Origin: Allobacillus halotolerans
Lineage (GTDB): Bacteria; Bacillota; Bacilli; Bacillales; Alkalibacillaceae
Direction: 5' to 3' (one strand)
Assembly (NCBI RefSeq): GCF_028743495.1
Contig: NZ_CP117968.1
Length of the DNA stretch: 64,000 nucleotides
The position numbers and the translations under genes were made by a program. How positions within the stretch are numbered: position 1 is the first letter of the stretch; each line of letters begins with the position of its first letter. Of the stretch, positions 8,031 through 16,504 are shown one piece after another. The notes beneath the pieces were generated by a model that searched no databases, had not been told where the DNA came from, and worked only from the letters and a program-made list of their open reading frames with translations.

Positions 8031-8629
8031 TCTTTCTTATAATATTCCACGTAATCTAGAATCTGCCCGTATTCTTCTTGGTCAGTACCAGAAAACATAT
8101 TCAGAACGGTACCTTCAGGAGAAACGAGGAAAAAAGATATTCCATGGTTTACTTGATCATAACCGTCGACTTTAGAAACAAGCGTTTTAAATGAATTTGC
8201 CGCAAAGCTTTCGATTTCTTTTTGGTTATACCCAGTTAGAAAATCCCAATTCGTAAAGTCTGCATTAAAATTATTTCCATACTCTTTTAAATCTTTTGGA
8301 TCATCGTTTACTGGGTCCACGGAAAATGATACAAATCGTAAATCAATATCCTTTTCTTTCGCTTCGGACTGTACTTTTGACATGTTTGCAGTCATTGGTG
8401 GACAAACCGTTTCACAGTTGGTGAAGATAAAGGTGCCCACCCAGTAATTGCCTTTAAGGTCTTCAAGGCTGACAGTCTCTCCATCTTGGTTTGTATACTC
8501 AAAGTTCTCTACTTCCGTTTCAAGTTGAGGGTCTGGTGTATATTTCCCTGACTCGTCTTCTCCACACGCTGAAAGAAACGTAACCGAAAGAATAACGAGC
8601 AATCCAATCATTATTTTTTTCAGATTCAT
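8027..8629 (-). CDS. SCO1/SenC family copper chaperone lipoprotein
   Basis: The start at 8629 is preferred over 8662 because GGAGTGGCAGG precedes it and the signal peptide then begins correctly (MNLKKIMIGLL). The lipobox is LSAC with lipidated C22. A thioredoxin-like domain follows, with the Cu-binding CETVC motif (C72, C76) and H162. Sco proteins deliver copper to the CuA centre of cytochrome oxidase subunit II; the ctaC gene for that subunit is at 45897. In B. subtilis this is the ypmQ/YpmQ-type protein, there at a different locus. 200 residues is normal for the family. Confidence 0.92.
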   Translation of the reverse strand: MNLKKIMIGLLVILSVTFLSACGEDESGKYTPDPQLETEVENFEYTNQDGETVSLEDLKGNYWVGTFIFTNCETVCPPMTANMSKVQSEAKEKDIDLRFVSFSVDPVNDDPKDLKEYGNNFNADFTNWDFLTGYNQKEIESFAANSFKTLVSKVDGYDQVNHGISFFLVSPEGTVLNMFSGTDQEEYGQILDYVEYYKKD

Positions 8630-8735
8630 AACCTGCCACTCCAGTACTATATTTACTATCATTTTAACACCTTAACTTGAATGCTAACGAACGAAAACAT
8701 GAAGAAATTTCAACAAATCTTAGAAGTGAGAAGTT

Positions 8736-9602
8736 TTACTTTGAATCATCTTTTCTTAGTGTATATAGATTGATCTCTGGACGACATAAAAACCGAAATG
8801 GAAGACGGGTTGTTCCAAGGCCTTTTGAGACAAATAGCTGTAAAGGCCTTTCGCCAAGCGTAAAGCTTCCTTCTACATACTTCTCACCTAAAATAGGTGT
8901 AATAATATAACCGATGATCGGTAACTGAATTTGACCGCCATGACTATGACCAGATAGTTGCACATCAAACGGAAAGTTTTTCGTCGTGTCCGCAAAATCT
9001 GGTTCATGTGAAAGAAGAATATTGAATCGATCTTGTTCTGATTGATCAATTAATTGGGTAATCTCTGGATTGCCAAGTAAAATATCGTCCAATCCAGAGA
9101 GATTGAAGTAATCCCCATCTTTTTGAATTTTCGTCGTCTCGTTTTTTAACAGTTGAAAACCTGCAGAGGACATCACTTGAGCAATCTTTTCAGTTCCATA
9201 TCCGCCATGATCATGGTTTCCGTATATCCAGTACTTTCCATGACGTGCTTGTATTTCACTTAGTTTATCAATGACCTTTGCGTACTGTTGGTTGGAGATT
9301 GTCGATGGATCATCGATAAGATCACCGGTGAATAAGATAAGATCTGGGTCCAATTCTCCGATTGTTTGAATCAAATCATCGAGTTCCTTCAATCCATAAT
9401 TAAACCCGATATGAGTATCCGTTAACTGTAACATTTTAAACCCTTCAAAAGACTCAGGTATCCGTTCTGATTTTATGTCATTTCGAACAATATTTACCCA
9501 ACGAGGCTCAATTTCGTGCGCATAGTAATAACCACCGTAACCTGCTCCGACTAAACCAATTGTCCCTATTAACGAACGTTTCAGAAATGTTCTCCGATTC
9601 AT
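8736..9602 (-). CDS. Tat-exported metallophosphoesterase (YkuE type)
   Basis: The 288-residue protein begins MNRRTFLKRSLIG, a twin-arginine signal followed by a hydrophobic stretch, so it is probably exported folded. Calcineurin-like metal motifs are in order: D62 and H64 in TDTHIG, GDLID, GNHDHGG, and SGHSHGGQ. The neighbouring fadH-like gene and the Tat signal both match B. subtilis YkuE, a cell-wall associated Tat substrate. The substrate is not known. It is divergent from fadH. Confidence 0.88.
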   Translation of the reverse strand: MNRRTFLKRSLIGTIGLVGAGYGGYYYAHEIEPRWVNIVRNDIKSERIPESFEGFKMLQLTDTHIGFNYGLKELDDLIQTIGELDPDLILFTGDLIDDPSTISNQQYAKVIDKLSEIQARHGKYWIYGNHDHGGYGTEKIAQVMSSAGFQLLKNETTKIQKDGDYFNLSGLDDILLGNPEITQLIDQSEQDRFNILLSHEPDFADTTKNFPFDVQLSGHSHGGQIQLPIIGYIITPILGEKYVEGSFTLGERPLQLFVSKGLGTTRLPFRFLCRPEINLYTLRKDDSK

Positions 9603-9674
9603 AAGCGGTTAATCACCTTTCTGTTCAATTAGTTGCATTATAGCATGAGGTTCACTGTTTGTAACTTGAGAAAA

Positions 9675-9690
9675 ATGAACGAATATTCAT
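9675..9690. promoter_or_regulatory. FadR-like operator upstream of fadH
   Basis: ATGAACGAATATTCAT is an ATGAA-N6-TTCAT dyad that agrees with the Bacillus FadR consensus TGAATGANTANTCATTCA, as I recall it. It lies about 60 nt upstream of the fadH start. FadR represses beta-oxidation genes until long-chain acyl-CoA binds. Assignment rests on motif match plus the beta-oxidation gene behind it. Confidence 0.7.
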
Positions 9691-9746
9691 TTTTTTGGAG
9701 GATTTCGAGTGTCTATCTCGAATGTATTCGACAGGGAGGGGAAAAA

Positions 9747-10511
9747 ATGAAAAACAAAGTTGTTATCGTTACAGGTGGCTCCAGTGGAATGGGTAAGTAT
9801 ATGGCTAAAAAATTTCACAATGAAGGAGCTAAAGTCGTGATTACCGGTAGAAATGAAGAAAGGTTGGATGAAGCAAAGAAAGAAATAAGTTCAGATGGTT
9901 CAAATATACTGTCAGTAGCTATGGATGTCAGGAATCCGGAAGACGTTGAACGAATGGTTCAAGTCACAGATGAGACATATGGACGTATTGATTTCTTAGT
10001 GAATAATGCTGCAGGTAACTTCATTGTACCTTTTGAGAAATTGACTCCAAATGGTTGGAAATCCGTAATCGACATCGTATTGAATGGAACGTTTAACTGC
10101 TCTTCCATCGTCGGCAAGTATTGGATTGAAAAAGGCATAAAAGGTTGTATTACAAATATGGTCGCAACTTATGCGTGGAATGCAGGTGCATACGTTGCTC
10201 ACTCTGCTGCTGCGAAAGCCGGTGTTTTATCTCTGACACGTACATTGGCGGTTGAGTGGGGGAGGAAGTATGGTATTCGAGTCAATGCAATCGCACCGGG
10301 ACCGATTGATCGGACAGGAGGTTCTGAAAAGTTATGGGAATCTGAAGAGGCGGCCAAGCGTACGATTCATTCCGTTCCACTACAGCGGCTAGGTGAACCT
10401 GAAGAGATTGCTGAGTTGGCCTATTTCATGTTCTCCGATAAAGCAACGTATCTAAATGGGGAAGTTATTACATTGGATGGTGGACAATGGTTAAATGAGC
10501 ACCCTTTCTAA
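9747..10511 (+). CDS. fadH: 2,4-dienoyl-CoA reductase (short-chain dehydrogenase)
   Basis: The start at 9747 is taken because GGGAGGGG precedes it and the product then begins with the Rossmann strand MKNKVVIVTGGSSGMG. The 254-residue SDR has the NNAAGN motif (about residues 86-91) and the catalytic segment around 150-175. The family member in Bacillus (YkuF, FadH) reduces 2,4-dienoyl-CoA with NADPH during degradation of unsaturated fatty acids. The usual Tyr of the SDR YxxxK motif is not in a plain form here: the segment reads VAHSAAAKAG, with the Tyr position replaced by Ser. This is also seen in the dienoyl-CoA reductase subgroup. A FadR-type operator lies upstream. Confidence 0.88.
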   Translation: MKNKVVIVTGGSSGMGKYMAKKFHNEGAKVVITGRNEERLDEAKKEISSDGSNILSVAMDVRNPEDVERMVQVTDETYGRIDFLVNNAAGNFIVPFEKLTPNGWKSVIDIVLNGTFNCSSIVGKYWIEKGIKGCITNMVATYAWNAGAYVAHSAAAKAGVLSLTRTLAVEWGRKYGIRVNAIAPGPIDRTGGSEKLWESEEAAKRTIHSVPLQRLGEPEEIAELAYFMFSDKATYLNGEVITLDGGQWLNEHPF

Positions 10512-10544
10512 AAAAACAATCTTATTGTAATCTCAATTTGATGA

Positions 10545-10579
10545 AATAGGATAGGAAGCCAGTTTTCCTATCCTATTCA
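10545..10579 (+). terminator. Hairpin after fadH
   Basis: AATAGGATAGGA pairs with TCCTATCCTATT. The T run after it is weak, so termination strength is uncertain. Confidence 0.55.
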
Positions 10580-10784
10580 TGTCATAGGTATCTTCAAATA
10601 CTCTTCTATTCTTTCTGATTACATTGTATCCATGGCTTGTAAGATACCCTTAGTTGGAGTCTCGCTAGTGAAAAAGCAAAATCGAGAATAATGATTTCAT
10701 TACTCATTCGAATTGGTTTATGATAAAATTATGGTTGACTGGAGAAAGAGATCACCACTTCCATTAAGGTTAGGGGGAGACTAA

Positions 10785-11231
10785 ATGCTTAATGTGACAG
10801 AATTTGATCTCACGCAAAAATTAGTGAATGAATACATGATCGATTCTGACAAAGTGGCTCACGTCCAATTGAACAACCCATTGAAACATGCGCTGCTGGT
10901 ACTCACAAAAACTGGATATAACGCTGTTCCAGTTTTGGATTATGACGGCACGTTTAAGGGTCTGATCAGCAAATCACATATTATCGAGAAAATGTTCGGT
11001 TTAGATCAAATCGAAGTTGATTTACTTGATGAAATAACTGTGAAGCATGTAATGGACAATGACATAAAAACATTGCAATTGGGTGAAACACTGGAAAAAG
11101 CATTACATTTATTAATTGATCATAATTTTGTCTGTGTCGTAAACCATTCCAACATAATGGAAGGCATCTTAACCAGAAGGCAGCTGTTGAAGCAAATTAG
11201 GAATCAATTTTATCAGCAAAAAACAATCTAA
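10785..11231 (+). CDS. darB: Twin CBS-domain protein, c-di-AMP receptor type (DarB/CbpA)
   Basis: The 148-residue protein is made of two CBS domains (about residues 20-75 and 85-140) and nothing else. Size, sequence style (starting MLNVTEFDLTQKLVNEYMI) and position immediately before dapH correspond to B. subtilis YkuL, the c-di-AMP-binding protein DarB. There the free protein activates the (p)ppGpp synthetase Rel and pyruvate carboxylase, and c-di-AMP blocks this. PycA is encoded at 40001 in this window. The start has GGGGGAGA 5 nt upstream. It is followed within 30 nt by dapH, so co-transcription is likely. Confidence 0.85.
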   Translation: MLNVTEFDLTQKLVNEYMIDSDKVAHVQLNNPLKHALLVLTKTGYNAVPVLDYDGTFKGLISKSHIIEKMFGLDQIEVDLLDEITVKHVMDNDIKTLQLGETLEKALHLLIDHNFVCVVNHSNIMEGILTRRQLLKQIRNQFYQQKTI

Positions 11232-11260
11232 TGATCAGAATAGTATTGGAGGAAATTGAA

Positions 11261-11980
11261 GTGGAAATGATGGACGCAAATCAAATTATTGATTTTATCT
11301 CAAATGCAAAAAAATCAACACCTGTAAAGGTATATGTAAAAGGCAGTAAGTTGGATGCTATTGAATATCCTGAAAACGTGAAAGACTTCATTCAGGGTGA
11401 CACAGGAGTTTTATTCGGTGAGTGGAAGGATATTGAAAAGATCATTGAAGACAACCAAAATATCTTTGATGATTATGTCGTCGAAAATGACCGTCGTAAC
11501 TCGGCAATTCCTTTACTGGATTTGAAAGGAATCAATGCTAGAATCGAACCGGGCGCGATCATTCGCGATCAAGTTGACATTGGTGATGGCGTCGTTATTA
11601 TGATGGGGGCTTCCATTAATATTGGAGCTGCCATTGGTGAAGGCACGATGATTGATATGAATGCAGTACTCGGTGGAAGAGCAACTGTCGGAAAAGATTG
11701 TCACATCGGAGCCGGAACAGTGTTAGCTGGTGTCATTGAGCCACCATCCGCAAAACCGGTAATTGTTGAAGATGAAGTCGTCATTGGAGCAAACGTCGTC
11801 GTATTGGAAGGTGTCACTGTCGGCAAAGGCGCGGTTGTAGCGGCTGGTGCAATTGTAACAGAGGATGTACCACCGAATACAGTCGTGGCGGGTACACCTG
11901 CAAAAGTGATTAAAGAAATTGATGACCAAACAAAGTCCAAGACAGAGATCAAAAAAGAATTGAGAAAGTTAGATAACTAA
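11261..11980 (+). CDS. dapH: Tetrahydrodipicolinate N-acetyltransferase
   Basis: The GTG at 11261 is chosen because GGAGG (11249-11253) precedes it; an in-frame ATG at 11267 gives nearly the same protein and the ATG at 11231 has no ribosome binding site. The 239-residue enzyme has an N-terminal DapH-type domain and a left-handed beta-helix of hexapeptide repeats (about 90-215), with VENDRRNSAIP and GGRATVGK conserved. It acetylates tetrahydrodipicolinate with acetyl-CoA, opening the acetylase branch of diaminopimelate synthesis for lysine and peptidoglycan. It is followed by the deacetylase gene. Confidence 0.93.
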   Translation: MEMMDANQIIDFISNAKKSTPVKVYVKGSKLDAIEYPENVKDFIQGDTGVLFGEWKDIEKIIEDNQNIFDDYVVENDRRNSAIPLLDLKGINARIEPGAIIRDQVDIGDGVVIMMGASINIGAAIGEGTMIDMNAVLGGRATVGKDCHIGAGTVLAGVIEPPSAKPVIVEDEVVIGANVVVLEGVTVGKGAVVAAGAIVTEDVPPNTVVAGTPAKVIKEIDDQTKSKTEIKKELRKLDN

Positions 11981-11988
11981 TATTCATC

Positions 11989-12023
11989 TAAGCGGGACTT
12001 CGATTTTGTCGATAGCCCGCTTA
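11989..12023 (+). terminator. Hairpin between dapH and deacetylase gene
   Basis: TAAGCGGG pairs with CCCGCTTA around an inner TCGATTTTGTCGA element. The T run is poor. It may act as a partial terminator or as an mRNA stability element within the dap unit. Confidence 0.5.
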
Positions 12024-12070
12024 TTTGTTTCTGTAGCATCAATTTTCTATTGTGAAAGGTTTGAGAAAGA

Positions 12071-13183
12071 ATGGAAAGACAGTGGGTACAAGTACGTAGG
12101 GATTTGCACCAAATTCCTGAGATTGGTTATCAAGAATATAAAACACAGGGTTATTTGGAATCGATGATTAATCGCTTGCCACAAGAGCATCTTCATGTCG
12201 AAAAGTGGAAAACAGGATTGTTTGTTTTAGTGAAAGGTATTGAGGGGAAACGTACAATTGGATACCGCGCAGATATCGATGGACTTCCCATTAAAGAAGA
12301 GACTGGATATTCCTTTGCATCACAGCACGAGGGATATATGCATGCTTGTGGGCATGATTTTCATATGACAATTGCACTTGGAGCATTAACCGAAGTGGTT
12401 GAAAATCGAATGCAAGATGATATTTTATTTATTTTCCAACCGGCCGAAGAAGGACCGGGGGGCGCTGAACCGATGCAAACAAGTGACTTTTTTCAACAGC
12501 ATCGTCCGGATATCATTTTTGCACTGCATATAGATCCTTCATTGCCAGTTGGAACAGTTGCTACGAAGCCAGGAGTTCTCTTTGCGAATACGAGTGAACT
12601 ATTTATCGATTTTTACGGAAAAGGCGGTCACGCAGCGTATCCTCATCTAACGTCTGACATGTTGATGGCAGCAAGCGCATTTAATCTACAGCTTCAACAG
12701 TTGGTATCTCGTGTTACCGATCCACTTAGTGAAGCAGTGGTGACGCTGGGTAAAATGGTAGCTGGTACAGCAGGTAATATTGTTGCAGAACATGCAAGAG
12801 TAGAAGGGACCATGAGAACGTTGGATCCCCAAGTCATACCACTTTTACGTGAGCACATTCAAACGCTACTCAATGGTATTGAGGAACGTTATCATTGCAG
12901 TACTTCCGTAGATTTCGGGGCGAGCTATTATATGGTGGATAATGATTCTGCTTCTGTAGAGCAATTTAAAACTGCTATTCAAAGAACTTCTGTTCAATAC
13001 CAGGAGGCTCCAATCTCAATGGCTGGTGAAGATTTCGGATATTTTCTAAAAAATATTCCCGGATTTATGTTTTGGTTGGGAGTTGAATCACCGTATGGAC
13101 TCCATCATAGTAAACTTCAACCGAAAGAAGAAGCGATCCACGTCGGTATTGAAGCGGTTACCGCTGCATTGGAAAAATTATAA
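12071..13183 (+). CDS. N-acetyldiaminopimelate deacetylase (M20 family)
   Basis: The 370-residue M20 amidohydrolase has the metal-site motifs ADIDGLP (about 72-78), HACGHDFH (about 94-101) and the glutamates in PAEEGPGG (about 128-135), with a dimerisation domain in the middle. It releases acetate from N-acetyl-LL-diaminopimelate. Size and position after dapH match B. subtilis YkuR. The deacetylase, DapH and PatA together complete the acetylase route. AAGG lies about 15 nt upstream and GAGAAAG directly upstream of the ATG, a weaker site than at its neighbours. Confidence 0.92.
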   Translation: MERQWVQVRRDLHQIPEIGYQEYKTQGYLESMINRLPQEHLHVEKWKTGLFVLVKGIEGKRTIGYRADIDGLPIKEETGYSFASQHEGYMHACGHDFHMTIALGALTEVVENRMQDDILFIFQPAEEGPGGAEPMQTSDFFQQHRPDIIFALHIDPSLPVGTVATKPGVLFANTSELFIDFYGKGGHAAYPHLTSDMLMAASAFNLQLQQLVSRVTDPLSEAVVTLGKMVAGTAGNIVAEHARVEGTMRTLDPQVIPLLREHIQTLLNGIEERYHCSTSVDFGASYYMVDNDSASVEQFKTAIQRTSVQYQEAPISMAGEDFGYFLKNIPGFMFWLGVESPYGLHHSKLQPKEEAIHVGIEAVTAALEKL

Positions 13184-13202
13184 ACGGGAGAGAGATAAAC
13201 AC

Positions 13203-13577
13203 ATGACTCATATGTTTAAAAAAATCGATCATGTTCAGCTGACAGCACCAACCGGTTCTGAATACGAAGCAAGGGAATTCTACGCTGGTATGCTTGGTAT
13301 GGAAGAGGTGAAGAAGCCGGAATCTTTAGAAGCAAACGGAGGGGTTTGGTTCCGATTTGGTGAATTTGAACTTCATATCGGTATTGAAGAACCCTATACG
13401 CCGGCCAAAAAAGCTCATCCCGCTTTTGAGGTTGACCAGCTTGATGAATTCATCGCCTTATTGGAAGAACATAAAGTAAATTACACAGTAGATGACCAAT
13501 TACCGAATGCAAATCGAATCTATTTAAACGATCCGTTTGGCAATCGATTGGAAGTCTTGGAATGGATTGAGCAATAA
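13203..13577 (+). CDS. VOC family (glyoxalase/dioxygenase fold) protein
   Basis: The start at 13203 follows GGGAGAGAG; the open frame extends upstream into the deacetylase gene without support. The 124-residue protein starts MTHMFKKIDHVQLTAP and has the two beta-alpha-beta-beta-beta units of a VOC domain, with metal-ligand candidates H10, H57 and a late Glu in NRLEVLEW. Substrate unknown. It is likely co-transcribed with the deacetylase gene 19 nt upstream and ends at a strong terminator. Confidence 0.85.
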   Translation: MTHMFKKIDHVQLTAPTGSEYEAREFYAGMLGMEEVKKPESLEANGGVWFRFGEFELHIGIEEPYTPAKKAHPAFEVDQLDEFIALLEEHKVNYTVDDQLPNANRIYLNDPFGNRLEVLEWIEQ

Positions 13578-13590
13578 TACGATTAAACTT

Positions 13591-13638
13591 AAAAAACCCT
13601 TTGTAAGTCCAACGGATAGGACTTCCAAAGGGTTTTTT
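13591..13638. terminator. Bidirectional terminator
   Basis: AAAAAACCCTTTG pairs with CAAAGGGTTTTTT, with an inner GTCC/GGAC helix. It lies between convergent VOC and MscS genes. Confidence 0.85.
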
Positions 13639-13666
13639 AGAACTTGTAAAACAAAGGGCACAAAAC

Positions 13667-14488
13667 TTAAGATTTTGGAACATTGACCTGATGAGGGTAA
13701 GGAATTTCAATGTTGTTCTCATCCAACGCTTCTTTGATTCGTTTTCTTAACTCTCTCTCTATGCCGAACTGTTCGTTTTTCTCCGTTTGTGCAATGACAC
13801 GTAATGTGACTTGTGAGTCGTCAAGGGATTGTACGCCAACGACATCAGGTCCTTCTTTAATCAAAGGATTTTCGCTCATTTCTTCACAAACTTTTTGAAG
13901 GACTTGTGTAACATGGTCAATATTTTCTTCATAAGCAATTCCAAAATCCACAAGTGCACGCATATTTCCGCGTGTGTGGTTATTAACATTTTGTATATAT
14001 CGGTTCGGAATATAGTTTAACGTGCCGTCAAAGCTTCTGATTTGAGTTGTCCGAAGACCTAATTCTTCAACGATTCCGTTTTCTCCACCTGCTGTAACAT
14101 AATCATCCACATCAATCTGCTTTTCAATCAAAATGAAAAATCCTGTCACGATATCACTGACTAATCCTTGTGCGCCGAAACCAATGGCTAATCCAATAAT
14201 ACCTGCACCTGCCAATAGAGGAGTAATCGGTATATTAAAGATTCCCAGCAACATAACGATAAACAAGAAAATTAATACATAATTATATACGTTAATGAGT
14301 AGATTGCTAAGCGTTTTCTTTCTACCTTCACTTAGCTTTTGTTTGGTGGCAACTTGATTCATTAAGCTTGTGATCAATTTCTTGCCAATTGGTTTAATAA
14401 TTAAAAATAAAATAAGTAATAACAAAATCCTACCGGAAATTGTTAATGCAGAGCTGATCATTACGCCCCAATCAAGATCAAAATTCAT
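13667..14488 (-). CDS. Small-conductance mechanosensitive channel (MscS family)
   Basis: The 273-residue protein has three N-terminal membrane helices, the last one Gly/Ala-rich (GAGIIGLAIGFGAQGLVSD, about 89-107) as in the MscS pore helix, then the beta and alpha/beta cytosolic domains. It opens under membrane tension during osmotic downshock. B. subtilis YkuT lies at the equivalent position. A bidirectional terminator follows the gene. Confidence 0.92.
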   Translation of the reverse strand: MNFDLDWGVMISSALTISGRILLLLILFLIIKPIGKKLITSLMNQVATKQKLSEGRKKTLSNLLINVYNYVLIFLFIVMLLGIFNIPITPLLAGAGIIGLAIGFGAQGLVSDIVTGFFILIEKQIDVDDYVTAGGENGIVEELGLRTTQIRSFDGTLNYIPNRYIQNVNNHTRGNMRALVDFGIAYEENIDHVTQVLQKVCEEMSENPLIKEGPDVVGVQSLDDSQVTLRVIAQTEKNEQFGIERELRKRIKEALDENNIEIPYPHQVNVPKS

Positions 14489-14735
14489 TTTAATAACCCC
14501 TTTTAACGATGATTTTCTTCAGTGTAAATTGTTAACTTCGTTTATGTATTTAACGAAATACACTAAACAACAACACTATATACCCTTACACTTATATCTT
14601 CAAACGAAAAAGCAAATAATTTAATTTGGTTGAAAATAATAATTTTTTAATAAATTGCGACAAAAGGGTGGAAATTTATTTCGGAACCCGATATATTAAT
14701 AAGGCAAAGGTATTTATAAAAGCGAGGGGATCATC

Positions 14736-16490
14736 ATGGAAGTTTTCAAGAAATTAAAACAGTTTTATTGGCCTTATCGGTGGTATTTTTTCTTCTCTAT
14801 TATTTCACTTGTGTTTGTAGCGGGCATTACCGTCATTTATCCGATCGTTTTACAGATTACGATCGATGATGTCGTTGCCAAGGAACGATTTCAGCTTGTT
14901 CCGTACATTGCACTTATTTTTGTTGGTTTGATGGTTGTGAAATCAATCGCAACTTATTTCAATCAATATTTAGGTGATTTGTTTGGCATTTCATCTGTTT
15001 ATGCCGTTCGCGATGAAATGTATAAAAAGTTACAACGGCTCTCTTTTAAGTATTATGATAATGCAAAAACAGGGGATCTCATGTCACGTTTGACGGCGGA
15101 TGTGGAAGGGTTTCGTTTCTTCTTATCATTCGGCTTTTCTGAATTGTTGAGGATCTTTTTGTTAATTACCGTTAGTTTAGGTGTTATGTTCTTTTATTCA
15201 GTTCCATTAGCGCTGGTGACAATGGCCGCTATGCCCTTTCTTGCTATTGTCGTCTATAAGTTCGATCGACGTGTTCATCCCGCCTTCCGTGGGATCCGTA
15301 AATCATTTGGCCGAATGAACACTCGTGTCCAAGAGAATATTTCTGGAATGAATACAGTTAAATCCTTGTCCCGCGAAGATTTCGAAATCGGACGTTTTTC
15401 AGAGAAGGGTGAGAATTACCGACAACACTATTTAGATACAGCGAAGATATGGTCAAGATACTTTCCTTTAATGGAATTTATCGGGAATGTGTGCGTGGTT
15501 GCATTGCTTGCCTTTGGTGGTTATTTAGTGATTCAAGGAGACTTATCTGTTGGCCGATTAATCGCATTTTTTAGCTTAGTTTGGTATATTCTTGGGCCAT
15601 TAATGAATTTAGGATTCGTCGTAAACCAATTTTCACAAGCGAAAGCATCCGGTGAAAGATTATTGGAAATTTTAGAATCAGATCTAGAAATTGAGGACCA
15701 ACCAACCGAACAGATTGATCGCATACAAGGTCATGTCACATTTACAGATGTCACCTTGACGTACTCAGAGGATGATGATCAAGCATTAAAGAATATAAGC
15801 TTCGATGCTCCTCCAGGTAAAGTGATTGGTTTAATAGGTGGAACAGGTGCAGGAAAAACAAGTATTACCCAGTTGATTACACGCTTTTATGAGCCTGAAG
15901 AAGGTCAGGTGTTAGTTGATGGGAAGCCAGTTAATGAATTCCCTTTAACTCAATTACGTAAAAATATAGGCTTTGTTTTACAAGAACCATTTTTATTTTC
16001 AACAACCATCAGAGACAATATTGCTTACGGCAATCCAGAAGCAACCATGGAAGAGATTGTTGATGCTGCGACACGAGCACAAGCACACGATTTCATCATG
16101 GAAATGCCCAATGGATATGACACGTTATTAGGCGAAAGAGGAATGGGACTTTCTGGCGGCCAAAAGCAACGAATATCCATTGCTCGTGCAATTTTGATTA
16201 ACCCAAGTATTCTTGTTCTTGATGACGCTACTTCGGCTGTTGATATGCAGACAGAATTTAAAATCCAAAAAGCGTTGAAAGAAGTGATGGAAGGTCGAAC
16301 AACATTTATAATTGCTCATCGTATTTCATCATTGAAACACGCAGATGAGATTTTAGTTCTTGAGAACGGAGAAATCGCCGAGCGAGGAAAACACGATTTT
16401 CTACTCCAGAACAAAGGAGCTTATCAACGTATTTATGATATCCAGTACCAAGATGAAGAAGCCATCATGGCAAACCAAAAACATGCTTAA
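14736..16490 (+). CDS. ABC exporter half-transporter with degenerate ATP site (YknU type)
   Basis: The 584-residue protein has six membrane helices (about 1-310) followed by an ATPase domain. Walker A is GGTGAGKTS with K374, the signature LSGGQKQR is canonical, but the catalytic Walker-B carboxylate is Asp (D497 in LVLDDATS) instead of Glu. It pairs with the next gene 14 nt downstream, whose Walker B is normal but whose signature is altered. That is the pattern of heterodimeric exporters such as BmrCD or TM287/288. Size and location match B. subtilis YknU. Substrate unknown, possibly drugs or lipids. Confidence 0.92.
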   Translation: MEVFKKLKQFYWPYRWYFFFSIISLVFVAGITVIYPIVLQITIDDVVAKERFQLVPYIALIFVGLMVVKSIATYFNQYLGDLFGISSVYAVRDEMYKKLQRLSFKYYDNAKTGDLMSRLTADVEGFRFFLSFGFSELLRIFLLITVSLGVMFFYSVPLALVTMAAMPFLAIVVYKFDRRVHPAFRGIRKSFGRMNTRVQENISGMNTVKSLSREDFEIGRFSEKGENYRQHYLDTAKIWSRYFPLMEFIGNVCVVALLAFGGYLVIQGDLSVGRLIAFFSLVWYILGPLMNLGFVVNQFSQAKASGERLLEILESDLEIEDQPTEQIDRIQGHVTFTDVTLTYSEDDDQALKNISFDAPPGKVIGLIGGTGAGKTSITQLITRFYEPEEGQVLVDGKPVNEFPLTQLRKNIGFVLQEPFLFSTTIRDNIAYGNPEATMEEIVDAATRAQAHDFIMEMPNGYDTLLGERGMGLSGGQKQRISIARAILINPSILVLDDATSAVDMQTEFKIQKALKEVMEGRTTFIIAHRISSLKHADEILVLENGEIAERGKHDFLLQNKGAYQRIYDIQYQDEEAIMANQKHA

Positions 16491-16504
16491 AGGAGGGTGC
16501 TCGC

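Noticed and set aside
7993..8175. 60-codon plus-strand frame
   Set aside because: It overlaps a strong terminator and the sco gene in antisense.
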